DNA of 64,000 nucleotides from Eisenbergiella tayi (GCF_001881565.1 NZ_MPDJ01000003.1:553679-617678); one strand, 5' to 3'; positions 43,140-52,996 are shown, counted from the stretch's first letter. Numbers and translations: made by a program. Notes: generated from the sequence alone by a model not told the origin.

Positions 43140-45998
43140 GTGAATATGACCATAACGGAGAAGTACAGGGAATGTTTTAAAGAATATCCTGTTGGTACAA
43201 AATTTACCCGAAAACAGATTATTGATCTGATGCAGCAGAAATTTGATATTAAGCCTGCCAGCATTATACCCAGTGATTATAGCTATAACATGACTAACAA
43301 AGGAAAAAATGGTTCTGCAGAGTTAAATAATTTTTTCCTGAACATTGGTAATGGTAAGTATGAGTACGTAGGGGAATATTATGGCGGTATGGCTATTGAG
43401 GATATTGTCGCCGCATATAAAGCAGATTTTGAACGAATAGATAAAGAAGAACGTTATAAATGGGAAGCAATCGGATGGTATAAGTCTCACTGGGATATAG
43501 AAACAGCTGATTTTGCTGGAATGTTTTCTGTTGCATTCAGCAAGGCATCAAACCTACTTGCGGCTAATATGTACTATCCATATAAGGTGGCCTGTGAATT
43601 TGCAGAAAATGAACCGGAAACGGTGAGAGCTTTATTCAAGGAGTTGTATGATGAAAGAGTTCCTCTTGGGAAAAGATATGATGATTTCCGGGATGGTTTT
43701 AAAAAATATCTGAAGGTTTTACAGGAAAGGGAACCGGTGCATATGATGCATCTGAATCATTACCAGGATCTTCATGCGGTTTCTGTATATCTGACATTTG
43801 AATTCCCTGGAACTTATTATCTATACAAAGCCAAGGTCTACAATTCGTTCAAAAATTTGACTGGCTATGTTGAGGATAGAGGGAAAGTCAGGTCTGTAGT
43901 ATGGAAAATAGAGAACTGCAATCGGATGTGTTCTGAAGTTTGGAAAACAGTAAAGAAGGATCAGGAACTTCTTGCAATGAGTAAAAAACGGTTGACAGCT
44001 GATTGTTTTCGGGATGAAGAGGGTTATCTGCTGGCGATGGATGTTGTATTTTTGGGGAGCCAGCTGAAAAATGAAATTGATAAACCCCAAAATGTTGAAG
44101 AAGAATACTGGCCATCATCCGATGAATATAATACTGGAATGACAAAGGAAGTATGGCTTGCAATACTAAAGGATTCTTCGATAACATCGAAAGAGAATCT
44201 TGTAATGTTTAAAAGAATGATTGAGCTTGGTGGTGAAAGTACTTGTGCTCATTTGGCAGATGTTTATGGAAGAACACATAATTATTATAACCTGTTGGCC
44301 AGCAGGTTTTGTGAAAGAGTCAAGATAAAGGAGGCACTTCCGGATTGTCTGAATCAAAGAGGAGAAAATAAACTTTGGCCTGTGGCATTTATTGGTAAAC
44401 CCATAGTGGAAGATGGGAATAACCGTTTTCTATGGAAAATAAGAGATGAGTTGGAGGAGGCATTGGAAGAGTTGGATTTAGATAATATATATACGGAAGA
44501 AGAGGATTTATCTGATACAGATGTTGCTAAAAATACGATTTTATATGGACCTCCCGGAACAGGAAAAACATACAGTACGGTTATTTATGCAGTTGCCATT
44601 ATTGAGAAAAAAACGCTCGCTTCTGTCAGGAAGGAGCCTTATGAGGATATACTGGAAAGATTCAATACATATAAAAAGGATGGTTTCATTGAGTCAACCA
44701 CATTTCATCAGTCCTATGGATATGAAGAATTCATTGAAGGTATCAGGCCTGTTATGGAAAGCGAGACCGAAGAGAATGAAGAAATCCGGTATGATGTATG
44801 TGCCGGTATTTTTAAGAAGTTTTGTGAATGTGCGAACCTGCCTGTAATTAATAAAGAGGCAGATATTGGATTAAATAATTCGCCGACCATTTGGAAGGTT
44901 TCTTTAGATGGTACCTATGATAATCCTACCAGAACAGAATGTCTTGAAAATGGGCATATCCGTATCGGGTGGGATGAGTATGGTCCCAAAATTGATGCAA
45001 GTACCGACTTCTCTAAAAGCGGAGGCAGAAATGTTCTGAATGCTTTTATTTATAAAATGAAAATCGGTGATGTTGTACTTTCCTGTTACAGTAATACTAC
45101 AATTGATGCAGTTGGCATTGTAACCGGTGAATATGAATGGTGTGATGGATATGAAAATTTGAAGCGTCTGCGAAATGTAAAATGGATTGTTAAAGGGATT
45201 CATGAAGATATTTTGGCGGCTAATGGTGGCAGAACGCTGACCTTGTCATCAGTATACAGGCTGACCGTATCGTTGGCCGATGTGATGGCTATTATTGAAA
45301 AGTACAGGGATGGTTCCAGTGTAGTAAAGCCAAACCACAAAAATTATGTATTTATAATAGATGAAATCAATAGGGGTAATATTTCCAAGATTTTTGGTGA
45401 GTTGATTACTTTGATTGAAACATCCAAGCGTGTGGGGCAGTTGGAAGAAACTACTGTAATTCTGCCATATTCTCAAAGACCATTCGGGGTACCGGATAAT
45501 GTGTACTTAATTGGTACAATGAATACGGCTGACCGCTCTATTGCCGCCATTGATACAGCTCTCCGCAGACGTTTTCATTTCAGGGAAATGCAGCCGGATG
45601 CAGAAGTACTGGAAAATATATTTGTTGAAGATCTTTCCATCCGAGACATGTTTGTCAGGATGAATAAGAGAATCAGTGTTCTATATGATCGCGAACATAC
45701 AATTGGACATGCTTATTTTCTTCCTTTGAAGAAAGAACCCACAATTGAAACTTTGGCGGATATATTTGCCAATAATATTATTCCGCTGCTGCAGGAATAT
45801 TTTTATGAGGATTACGAAAAGATAAGACTCGTGCTTGGTGATAACAACAAAAAGAATCCGGAAGAACAATTTATCATCGCAGTGGCAATAGATTACAGAG
45901 AACTGTTCGGGAATACAAATTTAGAACAAGAGGAAGCGAATACCTATCAGATCAATTATTCTGCATTCGATAATATTGCTGCTTACAGATCCATTTAA
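43140..45998 (+). CDS. mcrB: McrB-type GTPase with inserted EVE-like domain
   Basis: A 952-residue protein. Residues ~1-80 look like a winged-helix unit, ~80-440 is unassigned. The AAA+ motor begins with Walker A 'LYGPPGTGKTYSTV' near 467 and 'FHQSYGYEEFIEGIRPV'. Between these and Walker B lies an insertion (~575-710) with 'IRIGWDEYGP', 'MKIGDVVLSCYSNTTIDAVG' and 'VTGEYEW', resembling EVE/PUA-like domains that bind modified bases. Then 'FIIDEINRGNISKIFGEL' and the McrB signature 'GTMNTADRSIAAIDTALRRR'. GTG start with GGGAAGG upstream. It translocates DNA on GTP and works with McrC. Confidence 0.88.
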   Translation: MNMTITEKYRECFKEYPVGTKFTRKQIIDLMQQKFDIKPASIIPSDYSYNMTNKGKNGSAELNNFFLNIGNGKYEYVGEYYGGMAIEDIVAAYKADFERIDKEERYKWEAIGWYKSHWDIETADFAGMFSVAFSKASNLLAANMYYPYKVACEFAENEPETVRALFKELYDERVPLGKRYDDFRDGFKKYLKVLQEREPVHMMHLNHYQDLHAVSVYLTFEFPGTYYLYKAKVYNSFKNLTGYVEDRGKVRSVVWKIENCNRMCSEVWKTVKKDQELLAMSKKRLTADCFRDEEGYLLAMDVVFLGSQLKNEIDKPQNVEEEYWPSSDEYNTGMTKEVWLAILKDSSITSKENLVMFKRMIELGGESTCAHLADVYGRTHNYYNLLASRFCERVKIKEALPDCLNQRGENKLWPVAFIGKPIVEDGNNRFLWKIRDELEEALEELDLDNIYTEEEDLSDTDVAKNTILYGPPGTGKTYSTVIYAVAIIEKKTLASVRKEPYEDILERFNTYKKDGFIESTTFHQSYGYEEFIEGIRPVMESETEENEEIRYDVCAGIFKKFCECANLPVINKEADIGLNNSPTIWKVSLDGTYDNPTRTECLENGHIRIGWDEYGPKIDASTDFSKSGGRNVLNAFIYKMKIGDVVLSCYSNTTIDAVGIVTGEYEWCDGYENLKRLRNVKWIVKGIHEDILAANGGRTLTLSSVYRLTVSLADVMAIIEKYRDGSSVVKPNHKNYVFIIDEINRGNISKIFGELITLIETSKRVGQLEETTVILPYSQRPFGVPDNVYLIGTMNTADRSIAAIDTALRRRFHFREMQPDAEVLENIFVEDLSIRDMFVRMNKRISVLYDREHTIGHAYFLPLKKEPTIETLADIFANNIIPLLQEYFYEDYEKIRLVLGDNNKKNPEEQFIIAVAIDYRELFGNTNLEQEEANTYQINYSAFDNIAAYRSI

Positions 45999-46016
45999 AT
46001 GATGGGAGGAAAACTG

Positions 46017-47330
46017 GTGAGAACAGTTTACCAGATAACTGAATTTGGCTCTTTTATAAGTGAAAAAGAATTACCCGGTTATGCAACTTTGCCAAAACAT
46101 ACTTTTGAACAGCTGGAAACGTTTATTCTTTCAAACAAGAGCAAGAAAACAGATGCGTTGGAACTTATGGGAATCAGCCATAAAAGAGGTGCTGGTAAAG
46201 TAATCACAGCGCGCAATTATGTGGGTATTATTACTATGAAGGATGGCACTGTAATAGAAATCCTTCCAAAAGTTTATTCAAAGCAGTCATGTGAATCTGA
46301 CAATGACAAAGCAGCTGCCCAAATAAAAAGGCTGCTTGTTGAAATGCTTAAGACACTGAGGATATCTCCATATAAGTCATTGCAGACATCTTGTGTTAAT
46401 ATCGAAAGAATGAATCTTTTTGAGGTTTTTATAAGGATGTTTATTGATGAAATATTTCGGATAGTGAAGCATGGTCTGAAACGTAGTTATGAAACTGTTG
46501 AAAACAATGAACAGCTGTTCAAAGGAAAAATAAAATTCCAGGAACACATCAAATATAATTTTGCTCATAAAGAACGCAGCTATGTTGAATATGATGATTA
46601 TAACAGCAATCGGCCTGAAAACAGACTATTGAAGGCTGCGCTTCTATATTTATATAAGAAGTCAGCTTCTGTAAGAAATAAAAGCGATTTGAGAACACTC
46701 CTGAATGAATTTTGTGAGGTTGATGCTTCAACTGATTATGAAGGTGATTATGCCAGTATTATTCCAGATCGTAATATGAAGGACTATGAAGCTGCATTAT
46801 TATGGTGTAGAGTTTTACTGATGGGGAAGAGCTTTACTTCATTTTCGGGTTCTGAAGTTGCAGTAGCGCTGCTTTTTCCAATGGAGACACTTTTTGAAAG
46901 CTATATTGCTGCTCGGCTTTCAAGAGTATTAGAAAATGATGAATTTTCAGTTTCTGTACAAGATAAAACATATTATCTGTTTGATAAACCAGATAAAAAG
47001 TTTTTGATAAAACCAGATATAGTTATTAATAGAAAAGCAGATAATGTCGTATTTATCCTGGATACGAAATGGAAGGTACTTTCGGAAGTAAAAGTCAACT
47101 ATGGAATTGCCCAAGGAGATATGTACCAGATGTTTGCATACCAGAAAAAATATGGTGCAGAAAATGTTACATTGTTGTATCCATTAACTGAGCAAATACC
47201 GATAGATAAAAGAATTGAGTATATATCAAATGATGGTGTGACCGTAAAAGTGAAATTTGTGGATTTGCTTGATATTGATAATAGTTTGGCCGCTATCGCA
47301 GAAGAATTCGAAAAATATGGATATACATAA
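46017..47330 (+). CDS. mcrC: McrC-type nuclease subunit
   Basis: A 437-residue McrC protein (5-methylcytosine restriction system component): conserved 'FEVFIRMFIDEI', 'YDDYNSNRPENRLLKAALLY', 'FPMETLFESYIA' and the PD-(D/E)xK nuclease 'KPDIVINRKADNVVFILDTK' (Asp...DTK) near residue 335. The frame opens with two ATGs at 45999 and 46002 directly after the mcrB stop, but GGGAGGA lies six bases before the GTG at 46017, which I prefer. Together with McrB it forms a type IV system cutting modified DNA. Confidence 0.9.
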   Translation: MRTVYQITEFGSFISEKELPGYATLPKHTFEQLETFILSNKSKKTDALELMGISHKRGAGKVITARNYVGIITMKDGTVIEILPKVYSKQSCESDNDKAAAQIKRLLVEMLKTLRISPYKSLQTSCVNIERMNLFEVFIRMFIDEIFRIVKHGLKRSYETVENNEQLFKGKIKFQEHIKYNFAHKERSYVEYDDYNSNRPENRLLKAALLYLYKKSASVRNKSDLRTLLNEFCEVDASTDYEGDYASIIPDRNMKDYEAALLWCRVLLMGKSFTSFSGSEVAVALLFPMETLFESYIAARLSRVLENDEFSVSVQDKTYYLFDKPDKKFLIKPDIVINRKADNVVFILDTKWKVLSEVKVNYGIAQGDMYQMFAYQKKYGAENVTLLYPLTEQIPIDKRIEYISNDGVTVKVKFVDLLDIDNSLAAIAEEFEKYGYT

Positions 47331-47383
47331 AGTGCATTAACTCATATGATTTCCTGCTGCGATAATGGCCATGCTATGTAGAA

Positions 47384-48271
47384 TCATAACATACTTTTCA
47401 CCACTTCAATAAACCTGAGCACTTCCTCCGATGCATGAAGGCTGTACAGCAGCCCGTAAGGAATACTGTAGTCCCAATTTACGGGAATCGTAACAAGCCC
47501 GGGGTGGACTTCCTGCCAGCATTCAAGGGTGAGCAGTACGTTTTCTGTTTCTGCGCAGCGGTTAAATACGGAAAGGTCATAAAACTGGGGCGTATCTTCA
47601 ATTTTTATCTGAGGATGATTTTTTTCCAGATCATCCCGGAGAGAATCAAGGATGCCGGAATCTCCGCGTTCGGTCATCATGATGGTCTCATTATACAGAT
47701 CTTCGATATTAATGCATTTTTTGGCAGCAAGATGATGTTCTCTGGTCACCGAAACCATTTTTTTATATCGGCCGAGTTCGAGAAAATTGCAGTGGCGCAG
47801 CCATTCCTTCGAATCGCAGACGCCGATCAGAAAGTCAAATTTCTTTCCCAGCTGTTCTATTTCACTGAGGATTCCTTTATGGTTATCCTCAAAGGTAACG
47901 AGGTGCAGCTTATATTCGGAAAAATATTTATTTACGTGGGGCCAGAGATCTATAAAGGGTTTGGCAGGGTTCAAAAGTGAGGTGCCGATGAAAAAGGTCT
48001 TATCCTTGGCATGAAGGGCCGCTTTTGCATTTGTAATGGTTTTCTGCGAATAGTCGATTATAAATCTGGAATTCTGATAAATGACAGACCCCGCCGCTGT
48101 CAGACGGATACCGGATGGTGTGCGTTCCACCAGCTTCATATCCAGATGTTCTTCCAGCGTATTTATCTGTTTCATGACGGCGGTTGGAGAAATGTACAGA
48201 CGTCTGGCGGCTTTTGTGAAACTGCCGCAGTCGGCTACTGCTATAAACGTATCAAGTATATGGTTATACAT
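47384..48271 (-). CDS. LysR-family transcriptional regulator
   Basis: A 295-residue regulator with the N-terminal winged helix ('SFTKAARRLYISPTAVMKQI', residues ~17-37) and a substrate-binding-like effector domain. It is divergent from a flavodoxin gene across 161 bases, a common pairing in Clostridia in which the regulator controls the flavodoxin. A TATAAT at 48351-48356 faces the flavodoxin. Effector unknown. Confidence 0.88.
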   Translation of the reverse strand: MYNHILDTFIAVADCGSFTKAARRLYISPTAVMKQINTLEEHLDMKLVERTPSGIRLTAAGSVIYQNSRFIIDYSQKTITNAKAALHAKDKTFFIGTSLLNPAKPFIDLWPHVNKYFSEYKLHLVTFEDNHKGILSEIEQLGKKFDFLIGVCDSKEWLRHCNFLELGRYKKMVSVTREHHLAAKKCINIEDLYNETIMMTERGDSGILDSLRDDLEKNHPQIKIEDTPQFYDLSVFNRCAETENVLLTLECWQEVHPGLVTIPVNWDYSIPYGLLYSLHASEEVLRFIEVVKSML

Positions 48272-48432
48272 GTGTGGCCTCCGGAAATAAAAAGAAACCT
48301 GGTCAATTATCCTGTGGTGTGTGTCCGGTAAGGTATAAACCTAAAGTTGATATAATGATACCATAAAGGAGATTCTAAAGCAAGAATTCAGGATATATAA
48401 TACATGTATTAAAAAAATAGGGAGGTAAAAAA

Positions 48433-48954
48433 ATGACGGAACTGATTGCATTTTTTTCGCGGGGGGATGAAAATTATGTGGATGGAGAGATAAAAACTCT
48501 GGAGACAGGAAATACGGAGGTAGTGGCCGGCGTTATTCAGAAATTAACAGGAGCGGAGCTGTTTAAAATAGAACCTCTGAAGGAATATTCGAAAGATTAT
48601 AATGAGTGCATTGCGCAGGCGCAGTCTGATCAGATGCAGAATGTGCGGCCGGAATTAAAGGCTTACCCGGAGAGCATCGAACCCTATGAAGCCATTTATC
48701 TTGGTTTTCCCAATTACTGGGGAACGATGCCGATGGCGGTATTTACGTTCCTGGAACATTTTGATTTCACAGGCAAGATTATCAGGCCTTTCTGTACACA
48801 TGAGGGGAGCGGAATGGCGGACTGCTTAAATGATCTTATTAATCTGTGTCCTGATGCAAAGGTGGAAGAAGGGCTTGTGATTAACGGAAGCCGTGTGTAT
48901 AAGTCAGGTAAGGAAATTGAGGATTGGGTAGCGGCGGTAGGAAAGATCAGCTGA
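48433..48954 (+). CDS. Flavodoxin
   Basis: A 173-residue flavodoxin (flavodoxin_4-like): 'LIAFFSRGDENYVDGEIKTL' holds the first strand and FMN loop with the insertion typical of this group, 'IYLGFPNYWGTMPMAVFTFL' the 60s loop, and 'RPFCTHEGSGMADCLNDL' the 90s loop. GGGAGG lies eight bases upstream of the ATG. Divergent from a LysR regulator. It would reduce a quinone-like or metabolic partner; target unknown. Confidence 0.88.
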   Translation: MTELIAFFSRGDENYVDGEIKTLETGNTEVVAGVIQKLTGAELFKIEPLKEYSKDYNECIAQAQSDQMQNVRPELKAYPESIEPYEAIYLGFPNYWGTMPMAVFTFLEHFDFTGKIIRPFCTHEGSGMADCLNDLINLCPDAKVEEGLVINGSRVYKSGKEIEDWVAAVGKIS

Positions 48955-49039
48955 TACAGGCCTTCAGGCAGCAGCATGAAAAGCAGGCTGTGAGAAATTG
49001 CAGGGATCTTGAAAACGTGGGAACAGGAGAAGAGCCGGT

Positions 49040-50032
49040 ATGATATTTCAGGGGATTGATTTTCATAATGTGGACAGCCTTGTCAGGCAGAGTCAGGGGT
49101 ACGCCATGCAGCGTGTTCCTGATTCTGTCAGACTGCAGTTAAATGAAAATGCCAGGGATGAGGTACGCTTTAACAGCACCGGTGTGGAACTGCGTTTTAA
49201 AATCAAATCTGAAAAAGCGGTTTTATCCCTGAAGGCAGAACCGGGCAGCGAGGCCATGACGGCATTTATCTACTATGGTTCGTTTCAGGGAGGATGGCAG
49301 AATTCCAGTAAAGCGATCGGCGTGCAGGAAACCAGGATATCTATCCCCAGACCCGGTGACCCGGAGATCCTGCAAAAATTGACCGGAGATTGCGGCCTGC
49401 CCTTTAATCCGGAGGTCATACGTGTGGTGCTGCCATATGGACGCTGTTTGTTCCTTGGGATTGAAGGCGATGTGGAGCCGCCTGAACAAGGAGACCTTCC
49501 GGATAAAACCTATCTGGCATATGGCTCGTCCATCACGCATGGAAGCCTGGCATTGGCGGCGCCCTGTACCTATCCTTTCCGCATCGCGCAGAAGCTTGGA
49601 TGTGATTATCTGAATCTGGGTTATGCCGGAAGCGCTTATCTGGAAAAAGAGATGGCGGAATATATTGTGAGCCGTAAAGACTGGGATTTCGCTTCTGTGG
49701 AAATGGGGATCAATATGCTGTATGGTAACTTTACTGCTGATCAGTTCGAAGAGCGGGTCAGAAGCTTTGTGGAGGTATTCTCCCGGGAGGAACGGCCGGT
49801 GTTTGCCACCAGTATATTCGGATTTAACGGCAGCCGGGAATTTCAGGAAAAGGCGGCATTGTTCCGGAAAATTGTGAAGAAATATGCAGGGGAGAAGCTG
49901 ATCTTTACGGATGGGCTGGAGCTCCTGGATAATCCTGCCTGGATTTCTGAGGATCTCATTCATCCTGCTGTTGACGGAATCCTGCAGATTGCGGACCGAT
50001 GGTCCGATGTAATGAAGAAATATGGAGTCTGA
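49040..50032 (+). CDS. Two-domain SGNH/GDSL hydrolase
   Basis: A 330-residue protein with an N-terminal beta-sandwich (residues ~1-150) and a C-terminal SGNH hydrolase: block I 'AYGSSITHG' near 162, Gly/Asn region 'LNLGYAGSAYLEKE', 'EMGINMLYG', and block V 'SEDLIHPAVDG'. No signal peptide. The layout matches cytoplasmic carbohydrate esterases that deacetylate imported sugars. An AGGAGA lies further upstream of the ATG. A strong bidirectional terminator separates it from the LacI regulator of the sugar operon. Confidence 0.82.
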   Translation: MIFQGIDFHNVDSLVRQSQGYAMQRVPDSVRLQLNENARDEVRFNSTGVELRFKIKSEKAVLSLKAEPGSEAMTAFIYYGSFQGGWQNSSKAIGVQETRISIPRPGDPEILQKLTGDCGLPFNPEVIRVVLPYGRCLFLGIEGDVEPPEQGDLPDKTYLAYGSSITHGSLALAAPCTYPFRIAQKLGCDYLNLGYAGSAYLEKEMAEYIVSRKDWDFASVEMGINMLYGNFTADQFEERVRSFVEVFSREERPVFATSIFGFNGSREFQEKAALFRKIVKKYAGEKLIFTDGLELLDNPAWISEDLIHPAVDGILQIADRWSDVMKKYGV

Positions 50033-50044
50033 AGCTGACATACA

Positions 50045-50100
50045 AATACCCGCCGTCTGAACCGGAAGGAAATCCGGTTCAGACGGCGGGTATTATTTTT
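50045..50100. terminator. Strong bidirectional terminator
   Basis: Perfect 22-base arms (50045-50066 and 50073-50094, core CCCGCCGTCTGAACCGGA) with a 6-base loop, followed by ATTTTT. It lies between the convergent SGNH hydrolase and LacI-family genes. Confidence 0.93.
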
Positions 50101-50125
50101 AGGGGAGAAAAAAGCTGTTTGTATG

Positions 50126-51124
50126 TCAGGTAGTTTCCCGTATTACCAAATCGGGTTTGAGCGCTATTTGCTGGGGAACCGCATCTTCGTTCTGCATCCG
50201 GTTCATCAGGACACGTACTGCAATGGAGATCATATCTTCCAGAGGATTTTCGATGGTAGTCAGGCCCTTATGGATATAACCGGACATGATAATGTTGTCA
50301 AAGCCCATGATACCTATGTCATCCGGGACTCTGAGGCCGGCCTCGTCAATGGATTTCAGAGCGCCGATAGCCATCTGATCATAACCGGCAAAGATGGCAT
50401 CCGGAAGCTCCGGCTTGGCCAGCAGCTGTTTCATACATTGGTATCCGCCTTCTTCCGCTCTGGCAGTACTGGTTTGAATAAAGGCTTCATTAACAGGATT
50501 CCCGATTTCATACATGATCTGACGGAAGGCATTAAGCCTGCCGCGGGTCATTTCTTCTCCTATAAAACCAATTTTTTTGTAGCCCTTGTCGGTAAGATAC
50601 TCCACACCCGCCCGTATTCCGCGGGTTTCATCGACATAGATGGAGTCAAAGTCCATGTGAGGATTGTATTGTGTGGTGATAAACATGGCCGGTATGCGGG
50701 TCTGGCGCAGCGCCTGATATACGTCCTCCGTTATCTGTTCCGCATCGTCAGCCACAATGAGTACACAGCGGATATCCGTTTTTTCAAATCCGAATATATG
50801 CCGGATCAGGGTATCCTTATCAAAACCGCTTAAGCGAAGCAGTACGGAATACTGCTGTCTGGCGAACTGGTCGGATGCAATATGGACGAGATTGGAATAA
50901 TAGCCGGAATTGATTTCCGGAACGATAATCCCTGCATCCTTCCATATATCATCATGCTTTCCTTCCGGTTTCCGTATTTTGTGTTTTATATAATTCTGCT
51001 CCTGCGCGATCCTCTGAATTCGGAGCGTCTGTTCCGGACTGATTCGCGGATCATTATTTAAAGCCCGTGAAGCAGTTGAAGTACTTACGTTGGCGATTAT
51101 GGCAATGTCCTTTAATGTAACCAT
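50126..51124 (-). CDS. LacI-family transcriptional regulator
   Basis: A 332-residue regulator: helix-turn-helix and hinge 'IAIIANVSTSTASRALNNDP' (residues ~7-26), then a periplasmic-binding-protein-like effector domain ('GYDQMAIGALKSIDEAGLRV', 'DDIGIMGFDN'). SD GGAGGC lies upstream. It is divergent from the large sugar operon and very likely represses it until a sugar or sugar phosphate binds. A perfect CTGCCGCGGCAG palindrome (51154-51165) lies 30 bases upstream of its start. Confidence 0.92.
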   Translation of the reverse strand: MVTLKDIAIIANVSTSTASRALNNDPRISPEQTLRIQRIAQEQNYIKHKIRKPEGKHDDIWKDAGIIVPEINSGYYSNLVHIASDQFARQQYSVLLRLSGFDKDTLIRHIFGFEKTDIRCVLIVADDAEQITEDVYQALRQTRIPAMFITTQYNPHMDFDSIYVDETRGIRAGVEYLTDKGYKKIGFIGEEMTRGRLNAFRQIMYEIGNPVNEAFIQTSTARAEEGGYQCMKQLLAKPELPDAIFAGYDQMAIGALKSIDEAGLRVPDDIGIMGFDNIIMSGYIHKGLTTIENPLEDMISIAVRVLMNRMQNEDAVPQQIALKPDLVIRETT

Positions 51125-51153
51125 TGTTTGCCTCCTGTTCCATGGCTTTATTA

Positions 51154-51165
51154 CTGCCGCGGCAG
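51154..51165. promoter_or_regulatory. Perfect 12-bp palindrome upstream of the LacI gene
   Basis: CTGCCGCGGCAG, symmetrical around CG as in many LacI/GalR operators, 30 bases before the LacI-type start codon. Candidate autoregulatory site. Confidence 0.45.
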
Positions 51166-51210
51166 CTGTTTATTTAAAAATTGGGAAGCCAAAGATATTT
51201 ATAAACACAT

Positions 51211-51453
51211 CTTAATGCAAAATTGCACTATATATTCTTATAATAGCCTATTGTGAAGAAAATGTCACTATCATTAATGCAAAAAAATATATAGTGCTGG
51301 ATACCAAATATCTCAACAATCTGCTGAATCTCATGAAAAGTAAGGAGAATGCAATGTAATGCAAAATAATGCCTTGAGTTTGCAATATATTAAAAAATAT
51401 TGTGCAAAATATGTGCAAATATCATTGACATATATGCAAAAAAAGTATATAGT
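51211..51453 (+). promoter_or_regulatory. Promoter and TGCAA-rich control region of the sugar operon
   Basis: TTGACA (51425-51430), 17 bases, TATAGT (51448-51453) is a near-consensus promoter for the operon that starts at 51632. The ~500-base gap between regulator and operon holds no gene but is rich in the element TGCAA or its inverse, including the dyad TGCAA-AA-TTGCA near 51217 and two copies of TGCAAAAAAA-N-TATATAGT (51279 and the main promoter). These are candidate operators or leftovers of duplicated promoters. Confidence 0.65.
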
Positions 51454-51631
51454 CAAAGTGAAATGAAGAAAAAAGGAGCAAAATGGTTGGAAAAAGGCTT
51501 TTGAAATTAATTTTTGCATAAAAGTTGCACAGATAAAGAAGAGGGAGTCAGGCCGGGGCTTCCGGAGATATAACGGAGAAGATGCTTCAGTGGATTGACG
51601 CGTGCCAAGTACGCAGATAGGAGTAGGGATG

Positions 51632-52996
51632 ATGATGGTCAGAAAAGTGGGATTCATTTGTTTCGGAGAGGTTAACACACCATATGAACGTCTGAAGGCA
51701 AAACATGATCAGGCATTGAAGGTGCTGGAGAATCCGGGTGTGGAATTGGTGGATGCAGGGATCGTCCTGGATGATGCGGGATATGAAACCGCGGATAAGG
51801 CCATTCGTATACTGGAGAGCAGCAGGTTCTGCTGTCTCATAGTCTGTGTTGCCGGCTGGATTCCTTCTCATGCGGTTATACACGTTACAGACCGTTTCCG
51901 GCATGTACCGATGCTCCTGTGGGGGCTGTGCGGATGGATGGAAAACGGCCATATCGTGACAACTGCGGATCAGGCGGGGACTACCGCGCTGCGTCCTGTA
52001 TTTGAAGAAATGGGATATCGGTATTCCTATGTATACAGCACAATGGATCAGGGACATCCGGAGGATAAGATTGACGCTTTCATACGTTCCGCCTATTCGC
52101 TGCAAAGGCTGCGGACTGCGCGCATCGGTACCATGGGATATCGTGACATGCTCCTTTATGGGACGCAGTGTGAGGGGACATCGCTGCGAAGTGTACTGGG
52201 AATAGAAACGGAACCGTTTGAAATGCTGGAAATGATACAGAATTCGGAGAACATCAGGCAGGCCGATATCGATAAATGGAAATCCTATATCGATCAGAAT
52301 TGGTGTATCCGGAACAAAACTCCCCAGGCGGAAGAAACAGTGGAAAGAGGAGTACGTTATGCGCTGGCTATCGGAAAAAAGGTGGAGGAGAGAGGCTATG
52401 ATGCGGTTACCCTGCTTGATGTGGACGGCATGAAAAAGCTTCTTGGTTTTCCTCCTGCCATGGTATTCATGCTGCTGAACCGTATATACGGCGTACAAGT
52501 GATACCGGAAAATGATATTCTGGGTTCAGCCACACAGCTTATGATGCATTTTGCCACAGAAGAGACCGTGCCGTATCTGGAATATTACGAGTTCTTCAAG
52601 GATTATCTGTTGGCAGGTGTTCCTGATTTTATTCCGGAATCGGCTGTCGACGGACCTGTTTCTATGCTTCCTGCTGCTTTTGGCCTGCTTAATTCTTCAC
52701 TGCTGAATGTTTCCGAGGTAAAACCGGGTTATGTTACATGTTCCAGGCTGCTGTACCGAAAGGGGCGGTACGCCATGCATTTCTATACGGGAAATGCCAA
52801 AAAGCCCTGTGCGTGGGAAGAATGCGGCTGGGATGCTCCGGCGCCTCAGCTGCCGAGCCTGGCGATATATCCGGATTCCTGTACCATTGAGGAACTTGCA
52901 CAGAAGGTGGGCGGACAGCATACGATTGTCAGCTATGGAAACCATACAGACATGATAAGAACCATGTGCAGACTGGCTGATATAGATATTTTGTAG
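51632..52996 (+). CDS. L-fucose-isomerase-like protein
   Basis: A 454-residue protein similar in layout to the L-fucose/L-arabinose isomerase superfamily: N-terminal Rossmann-like part ('VGFICFGEVNTPYERLKA', 'CLIVCVAGWIPSHAVIH', 'LLWGLCGWMENG') and a C-terminal metal-binding half. It would convert an aldose to a ketose in the cytoplasm. It is shorter than classical FucI (about 590). Three ATGs in a row (51629, 51632, 51635) follow TAGGAG; the middle one has the best spacing. First gene of the operon. Confidence 0.78.
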   Translation: MMVRKVGFICFGEVNTPYERLKAKHDQALKVLENPGVELVDAGIVLDDAGYETADKAIRILESSRFCCLIVCVAGWIPSHAVIHVTDRFRHVPMLLWGLCGWMENGHIVTTADQAGTTALRPVFEEMGYRYSYVYSTMDQGHPEDKIDAFIRSAYSLQRLRTARIGTMGYRDMLLYGTQCEGTSLRSVLGIETEPFEMLEMIQNSENIRQADIDKWKSYIDQNWCIRNKTPQAEETVERGVRYALAIGKKVEERGYDAVTLLDVDGMKKLLGFPPAMVFMLLNRIYGVQVIPENDILGSATQLMMHFATEETVPYLEYYEFFKDYLLAGVPDFIPESAVDGPVSMLPAAFGLLNSSLLNVSEVKPGYVTCSRLLYRKGRYAMHFYTGNAKKPCAWEECGWDAPAPQLPSLAIYPDSCTIEELAQKVGGQHTIVSYGNHTDMIRTMCRLADIDIL

